From Geodermatophilus obscurus (GTDB taxonomy: Bacteria; Actinomycetota; Actinomycetes; Mycobacteriales; Geodermatophilaceae): a stretch of 64,000 nucleotides of DNA. Below, piece after piece: positions 7,415 through 15,649 of the stretch (the stretch's first letter is position 1; the number at the start of each line of letters is the position of its first letter). The stretch is from assembly GCF_900115395.1 (NCBI RefSeq), contig NZ_FOWE01000010.1:124001-188000 (forward strand), written 5' to 3'. The position numbers and the translations under genes were made by a program. The notes under the pieces were generated by a model that made no database searches, was not told the DNA's origin, and was given only the letters and a program-made list of their open reading frames with translations.

Positions 7415-8277
7415 GCGCCGCCGATGCCGTCGCGTACCACCCACCACGCACGGCGACCGTCGGCGAGGTGGACCTCTGCTACGACGCGTTCGGGAGGCCA
7501 GATGCCCCTCCTATGCTCTTGATCATGGGTCTGGGCTTCCAGCTCATCCACTGGCCAGAGGGCTTCTGCCGGCAGCTGGCCGCCGAGGGGTTCCGGGTGG
7601 TCCGGTTCGACAACCGAGACGCCGGCCGCTCCACACACCTGCCCGGACGCCGCTACTCCCTCGACGACATGGCCGACGACGCGGTCGGCCTCCTCGACGC
7701 CCTGGGTGTCGACTCAGCGCACATCGTGGGTGCCTCCCTCGGCGGGATGATCGCGCAGACGACGGCCATCAGGCATCCCCGTCGCGTGCGTTCGCTCGCC
7801 TCGCTCATGTCGACCACGGGTCGCCGCGGCGCCGGCCGGACCTCCCTACGCGTCTTCCGCCACGCCCTGGCCCGACCGCCCCGGACCGAGGAGGAGGCGA
7901 TCGAACGCCGCGTCCGGGTCTTCTCCACGATCGGGTCGACCGGCTTCGACCAGGACCTGGACGAACTGCGACGGGTCAGCGCGCTCGCGTTCGAGCGCGA
8001 TCCCGACGCGCGTGACGGTCGTCGACGCCAACACCGCGCCGTGCGCGCCGCCCCGGACCGGACCAGGGCGCTGCGAGAGCTCACGGTCCCCACCGTCGTC
8101 ATCCACGGAACCGAGGACCTGATGTGCCACCCGTCCGGCGGACACGCGACCGCCGACGCCATCCCTGGCGCACGCCTCGAGCTCATCACCGGGATGGGCC
8201 ACGACCTGCCGCCCGGAGCCTGGCCCGAGATCCTCCGGGCGATCACGGACAACGCCGGACGCGCCGAAGCACAGTGA
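7411..8277 (+). CDS. Alpha/beta-hydrolase
   Basis: A 288-residue protein of the alpha/beta-hydrolase fold. The nucleophile elbow is GASLGGMIAQ (Ser at about residue 112), the acid lies in HGTEDLMCHPSGG and the catalytic His in GMGHDLPP. VVRFDNRDAGRSTHLPGRRY is the usual cap-entry motif of aclacinomycin-methylesterase-like (RdmC) members. GGACAGGAGG lies before the ATG. The segment about residues 195-210 (RDGRRRQHRAVRAAP) is unusually Arg-rich for the family and may be mildly decayed. Substrate unknown. Confidence 0.88.
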   Translation: MSAADAVAYHPPRTATVGEVDLCYDAFGRPDAPPMLLIMGLGFQLIHWPEGFCRQLAAEGFRVVRFDNRDAGRSTHLPGRRYSLDDMADDAVGLLDALGVDSAHIVGASLGGMIAQTTAIRHPRRVRSLASLMSTTGRRGAGRTSLRVFRHALARPPRTEEEAIERRVRVFSTIGSTGFDQDLDELRRVSALAFERDPDARDGRRRQHRAVRAAPDRTRALRELTVPTVVIHGTEDLMCHPSGGHATADAIPGARLELITGMGHDLPPGAWPEILRAITDNAGRAEAQ

Positions 8278-8700
8278 CGTCGTCACACGTCGATCCCGGC
8301 CCGGACGGGTGTGGTCCCTCCGCGTGGTGGAGCGGAGACCCCGCTCAGGAGGAGTCTCATTCCGGCGAGCGCCACGTCCTCTTCGGACATGGATCGTGAG
8401 CCGAACGCGACAGGCACACGCGAGGCCACGCATTGGGTCCACACGCCTTCTCCTGCAGCCGTGTTCGAGAAGCCCTTCGGGCATCTCGTCAGAACTCGGG
8501 CCCGGTGCCGACGCGATGGGGCCGACGTTCGCCGGCCTCCGGGTCGGCGAACCGACACCTCGCCGAGCTGGGTGACGCCCGGGCTTGGCGGCGTCCCGCC
8601 CGGTGGTTGCACGTGCGGCAGCGGACCGGCAGCCGGTGCTCCCCCTCGGCGACTGGGGGGCAGGCGCCGTCGTCGGTCGAGCCCCAACCGTGCTGCTAGG
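8278..8700. other. 423-base stretch left of the insertion sequence
   Basis: I see no supported gene. A 35-codon minus-strand frame (8283-8390, starting MSEEDVALAGMRLLLSGVSA) has no recognisable family. The right end carries the GCTAGG target duplication of the IS481-type element. Confidence 0.5.
8695..8700 (+). repeat. Left target-site duplication of the IS481-family element
   Basis: GCTAGG immediately precedes the left end of the element; ACTAGG (9773-9778) immediately follows the right end. IS481 is known to insert at NCTAGN and duplicate six bases. The single mismatch in the first base suggests an old insertion. Confidence 0.65.
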
Positions 8701-9772
8701 TGTAGTGCCCACGGACGTTGTTGACGGCGTGGCTGGTTGATCAAGGAGGAGACCTCCGGACGTAGTGGGTGTGTCTAGGACTCACCACGCCGGAGGTCTC
8801 GTCTTGGAGGTTAGGCCGCAGTTGTCCGTCTACGGGCGCTGGCTGCTCGTGCAGCGGGTCATGTCGGGTCGGCCGGTGGCGCACGTCGCCGCCGAGCTGG
8901 GGGTCAGCCGGGCGACCGGCTACAAGTGGTGGCGCCGCTGGCAGCAGGAGGGTCTTGCCGGCCTGCGCAGCCGCTGCAGCCGCCCGCGCACCAGCCCGGC
9001 CAGGACCCCCGATGACGTCGAGCGGCGGGTGCTGGCGCTGCGCCGGCAGCGGCGGCTGGGCCCGGCGCGGATCGCCGGCATCCTCGGGCTGGCGCCCTCG
9101 ACGGTGCACCGGATCCTGACCCGGCACGGCATGCCGCGGTTAGCCTGGCTGGACCGCCCCACCGGCATGCCGGTGCGCTACGAGCGCGGCCAGCCCGGCG
9201 AGCTGGTGCACGTCAACATCAAGAAGCCGGGTCGGCTACGCGCGGGCGGCGGCTGGCGGGTGCACGGCCGCGACAGTGCCGCCGGACGCCGCAGCCACGC
9301 CGCTCTGGCCCGCGGTGAGCGGTTCGGGCTGGAGTTCGTGCACACCGCCGTCGACGATCATTCCCGGCTGGCCTACAGCGAGGTGCTGCCCGATGAGCAG
9401 GCCGCCACCGCGGTGGCGTTCTAGGTCCGAGCGCAGGCGTTCTTCGCCGACCACGGCATCACCGTGCAGCGGGTGCTGACCGACAACGGCTCCTGCTACC
9501 GCTCCCGGCACTGGCGTGAGCAACTGGCTGCTGCCGGCATCACCCACAAGCGCACCGGCCCTATCGGCCGCAGACCAACGGCAAGGTGGAGCGGCTCAAC
9601 CGCACCTTGCTCACCGAGTGGGCCTACGCCCGCCCCTACGCCTCAAGCCAGGAACGGACCGACGCCTTGCCGGCCTGGCTGCACACCTACAACCATCACC
9701 GCGCCCACACCGCGCTCGGCGGACGGCCTCCGATCAGCCGCACCCCCGTCAACAACCTCCCGGGGCACTACA
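8701..9772 (+). mobile_element. IS481-family insertion sequence, 1072 bp, inactive
   Basis: The ends begin TGTAGTGCCC and finish with the complement GGGCACTACA. Over 25 bases the two terminal inverted repeats match at 22 positions, including a shared GTTGTTGAC block. The element carries one transposase gene with a stop codon and a one-base deletion, so it cannot move by itself. Flanking GCTAGG/ACTAGG is the NCTAGN-type target site. Confidence 0.88.
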
Positions 9773-9777
9773 ACTAG
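8765..9777 (+). pseudogene. IS481-family transposase, broken by a nonsense codon and a frameshift
   Basis: The N-terminus has a helix-turn-helix (HVAAELGVSRATGYKWWRRW) and a second HTH (GPARIAGILGLAPSTVHRIL). The DDE integrase core follows: HTAVDDHSRLAYSEVLPDEQ, VLTDNGSCYRS and, in a shifted frame, NGKVERLNRTLLTEWAYARP with the final Glu. TTC-TAG at 9420-9424 replaces an expected Trp codon. A missing C near 9557 (ACCGGCCC where ACCCGGCCC is expected) shifts the rest. The last stop, TAG at 9775-9777, lies outside the element in the duplicated CTAG target. The GTG start at 8765 is tentative. Confidence 0.88.
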
Positions 9778-10061
9778 GCCACCCAGGCCACGGAGTCGGC
9801 GGTGGCGCCACCTCGCCGAACAACCATCGCACGCCATTCAAATGCGAACGACCGTCAACTGCCGCCCCTGCCTCTCGGTCGAATTGACACGTCCGGAGGG
9901 TCCCGTCAGGATCCGGAGTGATCCGCGTCACATGTGTCTTGAGGACGTCGAGGTGCCATGGAGTGAGGTCGGAACGAGGCCTCGCACTTCCCACACATCG
10001 AATCGCCGCACCAACGCGACTTCACCTAGTTTCTTGACCCACTTCGAGAGGAGCGCTGTCC

Positions 10062-11891
10062 ATGTCCACAGCACTGGCGGAAATCACGGAAGTGGGCTCG
10101 GACGACGCACGTCGACCCTTGATGACCTCCAGGAACATCGCCTGGATGAATCTCGGGTTCTTCGGGGTGCAATTCAGCTTCGGGCTGACCCAGAGCGCGG
10201 TGAACCCGATCTTCCTGTTCCTGGGGGCGGACGCGCACGACCTGCCGATCCTCAACATCGCCGGCCCGATCACCGGCTTGTTGATCCAGCCGATCATCGG
10301 CGCGATGAGCGACAAGACGTGGCATCCGAAGTACGGCCGGCGAAAGCCGTACATCATCGGCGGCAGCATCGTGATGATCGCCATCTTGTTCCTCTTCCCG
10401 CTGGTGACCGCGCTCTGGATGGCCGTGATCTGCCTGTGGCTGGTGGATGCGGGCAACAACACCGCGATGGAGCCCTACCGGGCGTTGATCTCCGACCGGC
10501 TGCGGAAGGTGCAGATCCCGAGGGGCTTCCTGATCCAGAGCATGTTCACCGGTGCCGGGGCGGTACTGGCGAACGTGTCGCTGTTCATCTTCCAGAAGGT
10601 GCTCCCCGGCGGCGGTGAGGGAGGGGTTCCCACCTGGGTCTTCGTGGTGTTCTGGTTCGGCGCGGTGTGTGCCATCGTCACGGTCGGCGTTGCGATGCTG
10701 CGGACCACGGAGGTCACGCCGACCGACGAGGAGCTGGCGCACCTCAAGACGCAGTCGAAGGGGCTCTCCGCCACGGTCCGCGAGATCGCCGAGGCCGTGA
10801 AGGTGATGCCGATCGGCATGCACAAGATCGGCCTGGCCTTCCTGTTCCAGTGGTACGCGATGTTCATCTACTGGCAGTTCGTCAGCGTCAGCGTCGCCGA
10901 GTCGGTGTGGAACGCAGCCCCGGACTCTCCCGGCTACGAGGAGGCGGCCGGCTGGGTCGGCCTGATGAACGGCTCGTACAACTTCGTCACCATGCTGTCG
11001 GCCTTGTTCCTGCTGCCGCTGTGCCACCGCTACGGCGGCAAGAAGGTGCACGCCGGCACGCTCACGCTGGCCGGCCTCTCGCTCGTGTGGCTGTCGACGA
11101 TCGAGAGCCAGTGGCTGACCCTGGTCCCCATGATCGGCCTCGGCATCTGCTGGGCCAGCATGGTCGGCGTGCCCTACCTGATGGTGGCGAGCATGGTGCC
11201 CCGGGAGCGCACCGGCGTCTACATGGGCATCTTGAACATGATGATCGTGGTCCCGATGCTCATCCAGACGCTCACCTTCGGCTGGATCTTCGAGAACCTG
11301 CTGGGCAGCAGGGGCACCAACGCGATGGTGCTCGCCGGCGCGCTGCTCGGTTGCGCGGCCCTCGCCATGCTGTGGGTGAACTCGCCGAAGTCCGACGAGG
11401 ACTCCAGCGTGATGCCGCTCGCCGGGCGTCGCGAGATCACGGTGTACGACCGGGTGGTGGTCGGCTCGGACGGGTCGGCGTCCGCGCTGTACGCCGTGGC
11501 CCGGGCGCACGAGGTCGCCTCTGCAGCGGAGGCCCGGGTGGTCGTGGTCTCCGCCTACGACCCGGACGACGCCGGCCGGCCGCACGAGCCCGTGGACGGA
11601 CGCCGGCTCCTCTACGGGCGGGAGGCGGCCCGCGCGGCCGTGCACAAGTCGGTCCGGGAGATCACCTCCGAGCGGGTCCGGGACATCGAGCAGGTCGTCG
11701 TCGCCGCCAAGCCCGCCGAGGCGCTGCTCCGGGTTGCCGGAGCCAGTCCGGCCAGCTTGATCGTGGTGGGCAACCGCGGACTCGGGGCTGACGAGGGCGA
11801 GATGCTCGGATCGGTGCCGGCGGAGATCGTCCGCAAGGCCGTCTGCGACGTCCTCGTGGTCCAGACCTCGGCCCTGCACGAGGAGGTCTGA
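10062..11891 (+). CDS. MFS transporter with a C-terminal UspA domain
   Basis: A 609-residue protein. Residues about 20-450 are a twelve-helix major-facilitator transporter resembling the sucrose/GPH-cation symporter branch (PIIGAMSDKTWHPKYGRRKP loop, LISDRLRKVQIPRGFLIQSM). From about residue 460 a universal-stress domain follows: VYDRVVVGSDGSASALYAVA at its start and GNRGLGADEGEMLGS near its end, the ATP-binding G-x2-G-x9-GS pattern. So a sugar- or solute-type carrier appears to carry its own nucleotide-binding regulatory tail, a rare layout. A free-standing UspA gene follows after one base. A TTGACA lies at 9884-9889 upstream but with no good -10. Confidence 0.9.
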   Translation: MSTALAEITEVGSDDARRPLMTSRNIAWMNLGFFGVQFSFGLTQSAVNPIFLFLGADAHDLPILNIAGPITGLLIQPIIGAMSDKTWHPKYGRRKPYIIGGSIVMIAILFLFPLVTALWMAVICLWLVDAGNNTAMEPYRALISDRLRKVQIPRGFLIQSMFTGAGAVLANVSLFIFQKVLPGGGEGGVPTWVFVVFWFGAVCAIVTVGVAMLRTTEVTPTDEELAHLKTQSKGLSATVREIAEAVKVMPIGMHKIGLAFLFQWYAMFIYWQFVSVSVAESVWNAAPDSPGYEEAAGWVGLMNGSYNFVTMLSALFLLPLCHRYGGKKVHAGTLTLAGLSLVWLSTIESQWLTLVPMIGLGICWASMVGVPYLMVASMVPRERTGVYMGILNMMIVVPMLIQTLTFGWIFENLLGSRGTNAMVLAGALLGCAALAMLWVNSPKSDEDSSVMPLAGRREITVYDRVVVGSDGSASALYAVARAHEVASAAEARVVVVSAYDPDDAGRPHEPVDGRRLLYGREAARAAVHKSVREITSERVRDIEQVVVAAKPAEALLRVAGASPASLIVVGNRGLGADEGEMLGSVPAEIVRKAVCDVLVVQTSALHEEV

Positions 11892-11892
11892 C

Positions 11893-12330
11893 ATGGGCGA
11901 CATCAAGCTGATCATCGCGGGAGTGGACGGCTCCGACGCGAGCCGAGCGGCGCTGCACTGGGCCTACGACGAGGCGACGCACCACGGTGCCTCCCTGACG
12001 GTGGTGATGACCTGGCACCCGCCCACGCTGCCTCAGTCGCCGCCGTTCGGGGCGTTGACGGAGAAGGACTACGAGAGCCAACCGAGGCTCGAGGCGCTCG
12101 GGGTCCTCGACAAGCTGGTTGCCGAGTTGGAGAAGCGGACACCAGAGGTCGACGTGCGGACCGCGATCGAGGAAGGCAGCCCGGCGAAGGTGCTGATCGA
12201 GCGCTCCAGGGGTGCCGACCTGATGGTCGTCGGGTCCCGGGGCCACGGCGGCTTCGCCGGGATGCTGCTCGGCTCGGTCAGCCAGCACCTCGTCGCCCAC
12301 GCGGAGTGTCCGGTCGTCGTGGTGCGCTGA
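11893..12330 (+). CDS. Universal stress protein (UspA family)
   Basis: A 145-residue single Usp domain. It starts IKLIIAGVDGSDASRAALHW and ends with the ATP-binding loop GSRGHGGFAGMLLGSVSQHL, intact G-x2-G-x9-GS. It starts one base after the stop of the MFS-UspA fusion, so the two are co-translated. It may pair with the fused Usp domain, since Usp proteins dimerise; this is inference. Confidence 0.93.
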   Translation: MGDIKLIIAGVDGSDASRAALHWAYDEATHHGASLTVVMTWHPPTLPQSPPFGALTEKDYESQPRLEALGVLDKLVAELEKRTPEVDVRTAIEEGSPAKVLIERSRGADLMVVGSRGHGGFAGMLLGSVSQHLVAHAECPVVVVR

Positions 12331-12695
12331 ACGAGCGGCGGTGCTCCACGGAGGCGTTGCCGATGTCGACCGTGGGTGCGGTGTGTCGGGCCAGGTCGGC
12401 GTAGGCGTCGGCAGAGGCTGCGTTGGCAGGTCGTCGTCGGCGTCTTCCCCGCCGCCGGGGCTGGATCGTGACGGGGGTGTCGACCCCCGTTGACCGCTGA
12501 GCGCCGGCCTCGGCCGGTGCAGAGGCACGGGGGACGACAGCCGGGTGGGCAACTGTGACACCGCCGTCCGGAGTAACGGGGACCGGCGCGGCGACCAGCA
12601 GGTGCACCGGTGCCGCCGTGCCGCGTGCACGCGGCGAAGCGCGACACGGTGTCGTGTCCGATGCCCACGGGGACGATCCCGGCACGGGTCGACAG
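12331..12695. other. Gene-poor stretch with one hairpin
   Basis: No reading frame resembles a known protein. The one clear structure is the hairpin at 12471-12490 (listed separately), about 140 bases after the UspA stop. Confidence 0.5.
12471..12490. terminator. Small perfect hairpin
   Basis: ACGGGGGT-GTCG-ACCCCCGT: eight base pairs and a four-base loop downstream of the UspA gene. It could terminate that operon; there is no T-run. Confidence 0.4.
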
Positions 12696-13053
12696 TTGAT
12701 CGGCACCGACCGCGTCCCTGGGTCGCCCCTGTACAGCCAGGGTGTTCGGGTCAGGGATCACATCCACGTCTCCCGGATGACCGGCACCGACCCGGTGACA
12801 GGCGTCCTGGCCGGCGGGACGATCCAGGAGCAGACGCGCCAGGCCATCGCCCACCGCCCGGCGATCCTGGAGGCCGGCGGCGCCAGTAGCGACGACGTCG
12901 TGGAGGTCGACGTCCTGTCGACCGACCCGGCAGATCCCGCCGACCTCGACGAGGAGTAGCGCGAGCGTCCCGACCGATCCGCCCGCACGTCACGCGGCCA
13001 GACCCGGCGTCGAGCTGCCCGGGATTCTCGTGTCCATCCGGATGACCGCGACC
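12696..13053 (+). pseudogene. RidA-family (YjgF/Rid) gene, frameshifted
   Basis: From a TTG at 12696 the frame reads LIGTDRVPGSPLYSQGVRVR, then MTGTDPVTGVLAGGTIQEQT, then DDVVEVDVLSTDPADPADLD, and hits TAG at 12957. Just past it, in another frame, comes PTDPPAR and later GVELPGILVSIRMTAT, the expected end of the family including the conserved PAR arginine. So a gene of about 120 codons is split by a small indel near 12957. Rid proteins hydrolyse reactive enamine/imine intermediates. The part before the break also has unusual residues (SRMTGTDP where SGMTGTDP is usual), which supports true decay rather than a read error. Confidence 0.75.
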
Positions 13054-13086
13054 ACCTCCGGAACGGGTCACCCGAGCTCAGGGGAA

Positions 13087-13124
13087 CCCGACCGGACCGG
13101 TGGAGAGGTCACCTCCCGGTCGGG
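13087..13124. terminator. Hairpin across the GH43 stop codon
   Basis: CCCGACCG (13087-13094) and CGGTCGGG (13117-13124) can pair around an inner, nearly symmetrical GGAGAGGTCACCTCC. It spans the GH43 stop and could act as its terminator. Confidence 0.35.
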
Positions 13125-15082
13125 GTCTCCTTCAGGCTGTACACCCGCACGTAGTCGAACTCCGCCTCGAACTGCTGGGTCGGGTCGACCGTCCCCTGGG
13201 CGAACAGCGCGATCTTCTGGTCGTCGCCCAGCGTGTGCGTCCAGGTCTGGCCGCGCTCCCAGTTCGTCCCGTCCTGGCTGGTGTAGCCGGTGTAGCCGTG
13301 GGTGTCACCGCCGGCCGCGGCGCGCTCCGCACCCCGGAGCTCCTCGACCACGACGCGCAGGTACGTCCACTCCTCCGACGGCGGGCCGATGACGGAGTTG
13401 CCGTAGCGCGACCAGCCCTCGCCCGCCTGCTCGGCACCGATCTCCTTGGCCCACTCGGTCTGCCGGGTGTTCCAGATCGAGGTGTTGGTGAGCTTCACGT
13501 AGTGGTCGGTGTCGCCGTAGATCCCGATCCCGGCCTGGGCGAAGTTGAAGCAGCAGTCCTCGTCCGGGATGTCCGTGCGCACGCGCGTCTCGACCACGTA
13601 GTCGCCTCGCGGGGCGTCGCGGGTCAGGACCCAGGCGGTGTCGACGTCGACGTACGTGTCGCCGGGCTGGATGTCGACCGTGAGCACGCCGCCGCCGACC
13701 GTGTGGTCCGGCGGGTCGGCGGGAGCGTTGTCCCCGCGGTCCCAGGTCCACTCACCGGCGAGCGCCGTGCCGTCGAACTCGTCGGAGTACTCCCCCAGCG
13801 GCCTGTGCGGTGCCTGGGTGTCGACGAGCCGCGTCTGGTGGCGGGAGACCTGGCCCTCCTGCGCGGCCGGTGCCGGCATCCTGCCGTTGGACGGGCCGCT
13901 GCCGCCGTTGACGGTCGGCCAGCCGTCCACCCAGTCGATCGCGTCGAGCAGGGCGGGCCGCTTGGTGAGCCCGGGCTCGAACGCGAAGAAGGGGTCGTTC
14001 TGGTCGACGGCGTGGTAAATGGTCCACCAGTCGCCGTTCGCGTCCTGGAACACCGTGTTGTGCCCGGTGCCCGTCCACTCGTTGCCGTTCCCGTAGAGGA
14101 ACGGCGTGCCACCGGCCTGCGTGTCGGTGAAGGAGTTGCCGAAACGGTCGACGAAGGGCCCGAGCGGGTCGGTGGAGCGGCCGACGAACACCGCGTAACC
14201 GGTCAGTGCTCCGTTGCAGCAGTTCGTGGCCGACACGAAGATGTAGTAGTAGCCGTCCCTGTAGACGACGTTGGTGCCCTCGTACTTGTTGTCGATGGCG
14301 ACCATCACCGGGTTCGCGGCCTCGGCGCCCTCCTCGGTGAGCGTCAGTTCGGCGCCGTAGACGCCGCCCCGGTAGCTGCCGTAGTAGAGGATGCCGGTGT
14401 CCTCGATGGAGTCGCCGAGGACGTCGGGGTCGTACGTCCAGAGGAAGTCGCACGCGCCTGCGGCGCCGGCGGGGCGCGGGTCCACGACGGGCTCGTCGTA
14501 GAACGTCCACGGGCCGGTCGGGGTGTCGCTCACGGCGACGCCGATCGCGTTGTCGGTGTCGCAGTCCTCGACGCCGCTGGTCGCGGCAGTCGTGTCGGTG
14601 ACGCCGAAGAACAGGTAGTACTGCTCGTAGGTGGTGGAGTAGACGACCTCGGGCGCCCACAGGGCCGCGTCGTCCTCGGCGTAGCCGGGCAGCCCGGCGG
14701 TGCCCTGCGGGAACGCGTCCCCGACGTACGTCCAGTTGACCAGGTCGGTCGAGGTCATCATCGGGATCCGGCGGAAGACCGGGTTCCCGTCGGCGTCGAC
14801 GTCCTCGTCGTTCAACGGGTCGGTGGTGCAGAACATGTACCAGGTGATCTGCCCGGTCCCCGGGTCCTGGGTGTTGAACACCGTCGGGTCGGCGCAGCTC
14901 TCGACGACGCCGCCCGCGGGGATCACCGGGAGCAGGGGGTTCTCGTAGGTGCCGGGGTTCTTCCCGCCCTGTCCACCAGGGGCCGCGGCGCTCGTGGCCG
15001 GGAACACCAGTCCCAGCGCCACGAGAACGGCGATCAGGAGCGACGTCCGAGCGAGGCGACCGGGGACGGGCGACTGTGCCAT
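13109..15082 (-). CDS. Secreted glycoside hydrolase family 43 enzyme
   Basis: A 657-residue protein. Residues 1-34 are a signal peptide (Arg, then SLLIAVLVALGLVFPATSAAA). The GH43 five-bladed propeller follows: ESCADPTVF holds the catalytic base Asp (about residue 65), FLWTYDPDVLGD the pKa-modulating Asp and YEGTNVVYRDGYYYIFVSAT the acid Glu. From about residue 460 a jelly-roll domain begins (EYSDEFDGTALAGEWTWDRG) that resembles the beta-xylosidase C-terminal concanavalin-like domain. Likely substrates are arabinan or xylan side chains outside the cell. The ATG at 15082 has GAGGAG six bases upstream; the frame is open further upstream but lacks a signal sequence there. Confidence 0.9.
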   Translation of the reverse strand: MAQSPVPGRLARTSLLIAVLVALGLVFPATSAAAPGGQGGKNPGTYENPLLPVIPAGGVVESCADPTVFNTQDPGTGQITWYMFCTTDPLNDEDVDADGNPVFRRIPMMTSTDLVNWTYVGDAFPQGTAGLPGYAEDDAALWAPEVVYSTTYEQYYLFFGVTDTTAATSGVEDCDTDNAIGVAVSDTPTGPWTFYDEPVVDPRPAGAAGACDFLWTYDPDVLGDSIEDTGILYYGSYRGGVYGAELTLTEEGAEAANPVMVAIDNKYEGTNVVYRDGYYYIFVSATNCCNGALTGYAVFVGRSTDPLGPFVDRFGNSFTDTQAGGTPFLYGNGNEWTGTGHNTVFQDANGDWWTIYHAVDQNDPFFAFEPGLTKRPALLDAIDWVDGWPTVNGGSGPSNGRMPAPAAQEGQVSRHQTRLVDTQAPHRPLGEYSDEFDGTALAGEWTWDRGDNAPADPPDHTVGGGVLTVDIQPGDTYVDVDTAWVLTRDAPRGDYVVETRVRTDIPDEDCCFNFAQAGIGIYGDTDHYVKLTNTSIWNTRQTEWAKEIGAEQAGEGWSRYGNSVIGPPSEEWTYLRVVVEELRGAERAAAGGDTHGYTGYTSQDGTNWERGQTWTHTLGDDQKIALFAQGTVDPTQQFEAEFDYVRVYSLKETPTGR

Positions 15083-15318
15083 GCGGGTCTCCTCAGCGCC
15101 GGGCAGTCCGCTGGGCGGACCCCCCTCGGGAAGTGTCGGGAACGTAACAGGTACGGCCGGTTCACCGAAGGCGGAAATGGCGAAACGCGGGGCCGACACG
15201 CGGAATGGAGATCCGAGTGCACGGCGGGCGACCGGGAACGCAGGTCCTCGCAGCGCCGCCGCGATCGGTTGCGCCGCCGCCGTCGAACGGAATGGTCCGA
15301 GGGCGCCGGACCGGGCGC

Positions 15319-15480
15319 CACGATCGCGCATCGGTGCTGGTGGGCGGCGAGATCACGGGCCCGCCGTCCGCCGGGGGCGCTCCCCCGGCACGGCCACGAC
15401 GGCGCTGGCCCTCACCCTGCTCGTCGAGCACCGGCGCGCCGTCGACGCCGACCCCGACGACCAGGTGCTCCAGGGACCCT
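15319..15480 (+). pseudogene. Partial duplicate of the DUF4349 lipoprotein gene 5' region
   Basis: Bases 15319-15426 align almost base for base with 17889-17999, which is the upstream region and first codons of the intact gene (shared blocks CACGATC, CATCGG, GGCACGGCCA, CTCACCCTGCTCGTCG). The start codon region has lost three bases. Further on, GCCGACCCCGACxxxCAGGT and CCAG at 15447-15473 match 18115-18141, with the serine-rich part between deleted. The copy ends in a stop soon after, so it encodes nothing useful. Confidence 0.75.
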
Positions 15481-15585
15481 CCGTGCGCCTCACCCGAGGG
15501 CGGTGACCGGCGCTCGAGGCACGCAGGAGGTACGGGCAAGGGCGAGACACTGCGCTGGACGGGGACGGCCGTTCCTCGGGTCCCG

Positions 15586-15627
15586 AGCCGGCCGTGCCGG
15601 TTCGATCCCGGTCACCCGCTCCACGCG
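15586..15627 (+). repeat. tRNA-Gly 3'-end-like sequence, copy 2
   Basis: Same T-arm, acceptor strand and encoded CCA as copy 1 at 5292-5333 (33 identical bases, 42 with two differences), in the same orientation, 10.3 kb away. The bases before it (GTCCCGA) could mimic a Gly CCC anticodon loop, but the 5' stems do not pair and GCGGGTG is missing, so it is not a complete tRNA. Confidence 0.7.
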
Positions 15628-15649
15628 ATCCGGCGAATCGACGGGCCCG

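Larger units (their letters stand above)
15083..15649. other. Scarred intergenic stretch between GH43 and the amine oxidase
   Basis: It holds the GH43 upstream region, then a partial copy of the DUF4349 gene's promoter and signal-peptide region (15319-15480), then the second tRNA-Gly 3'-end-like repeat (15586-15627). No intact gene is seen. Confidence 0.65.

Noticed and set aside
12278-12706. A 142-codon minus-strand frame left of the RidA pseudogene
   Set aside because: Ser/Arg/Pro-rich with no domain; overlaps the RidA-like sequence.
15550-15623. A complete tRNA-Gly(CCC) gene at the second repeat
   Set aside because: The T-arm and 3' end are good, but neither D nor anticodon stems form and GCGGGTG is absent.
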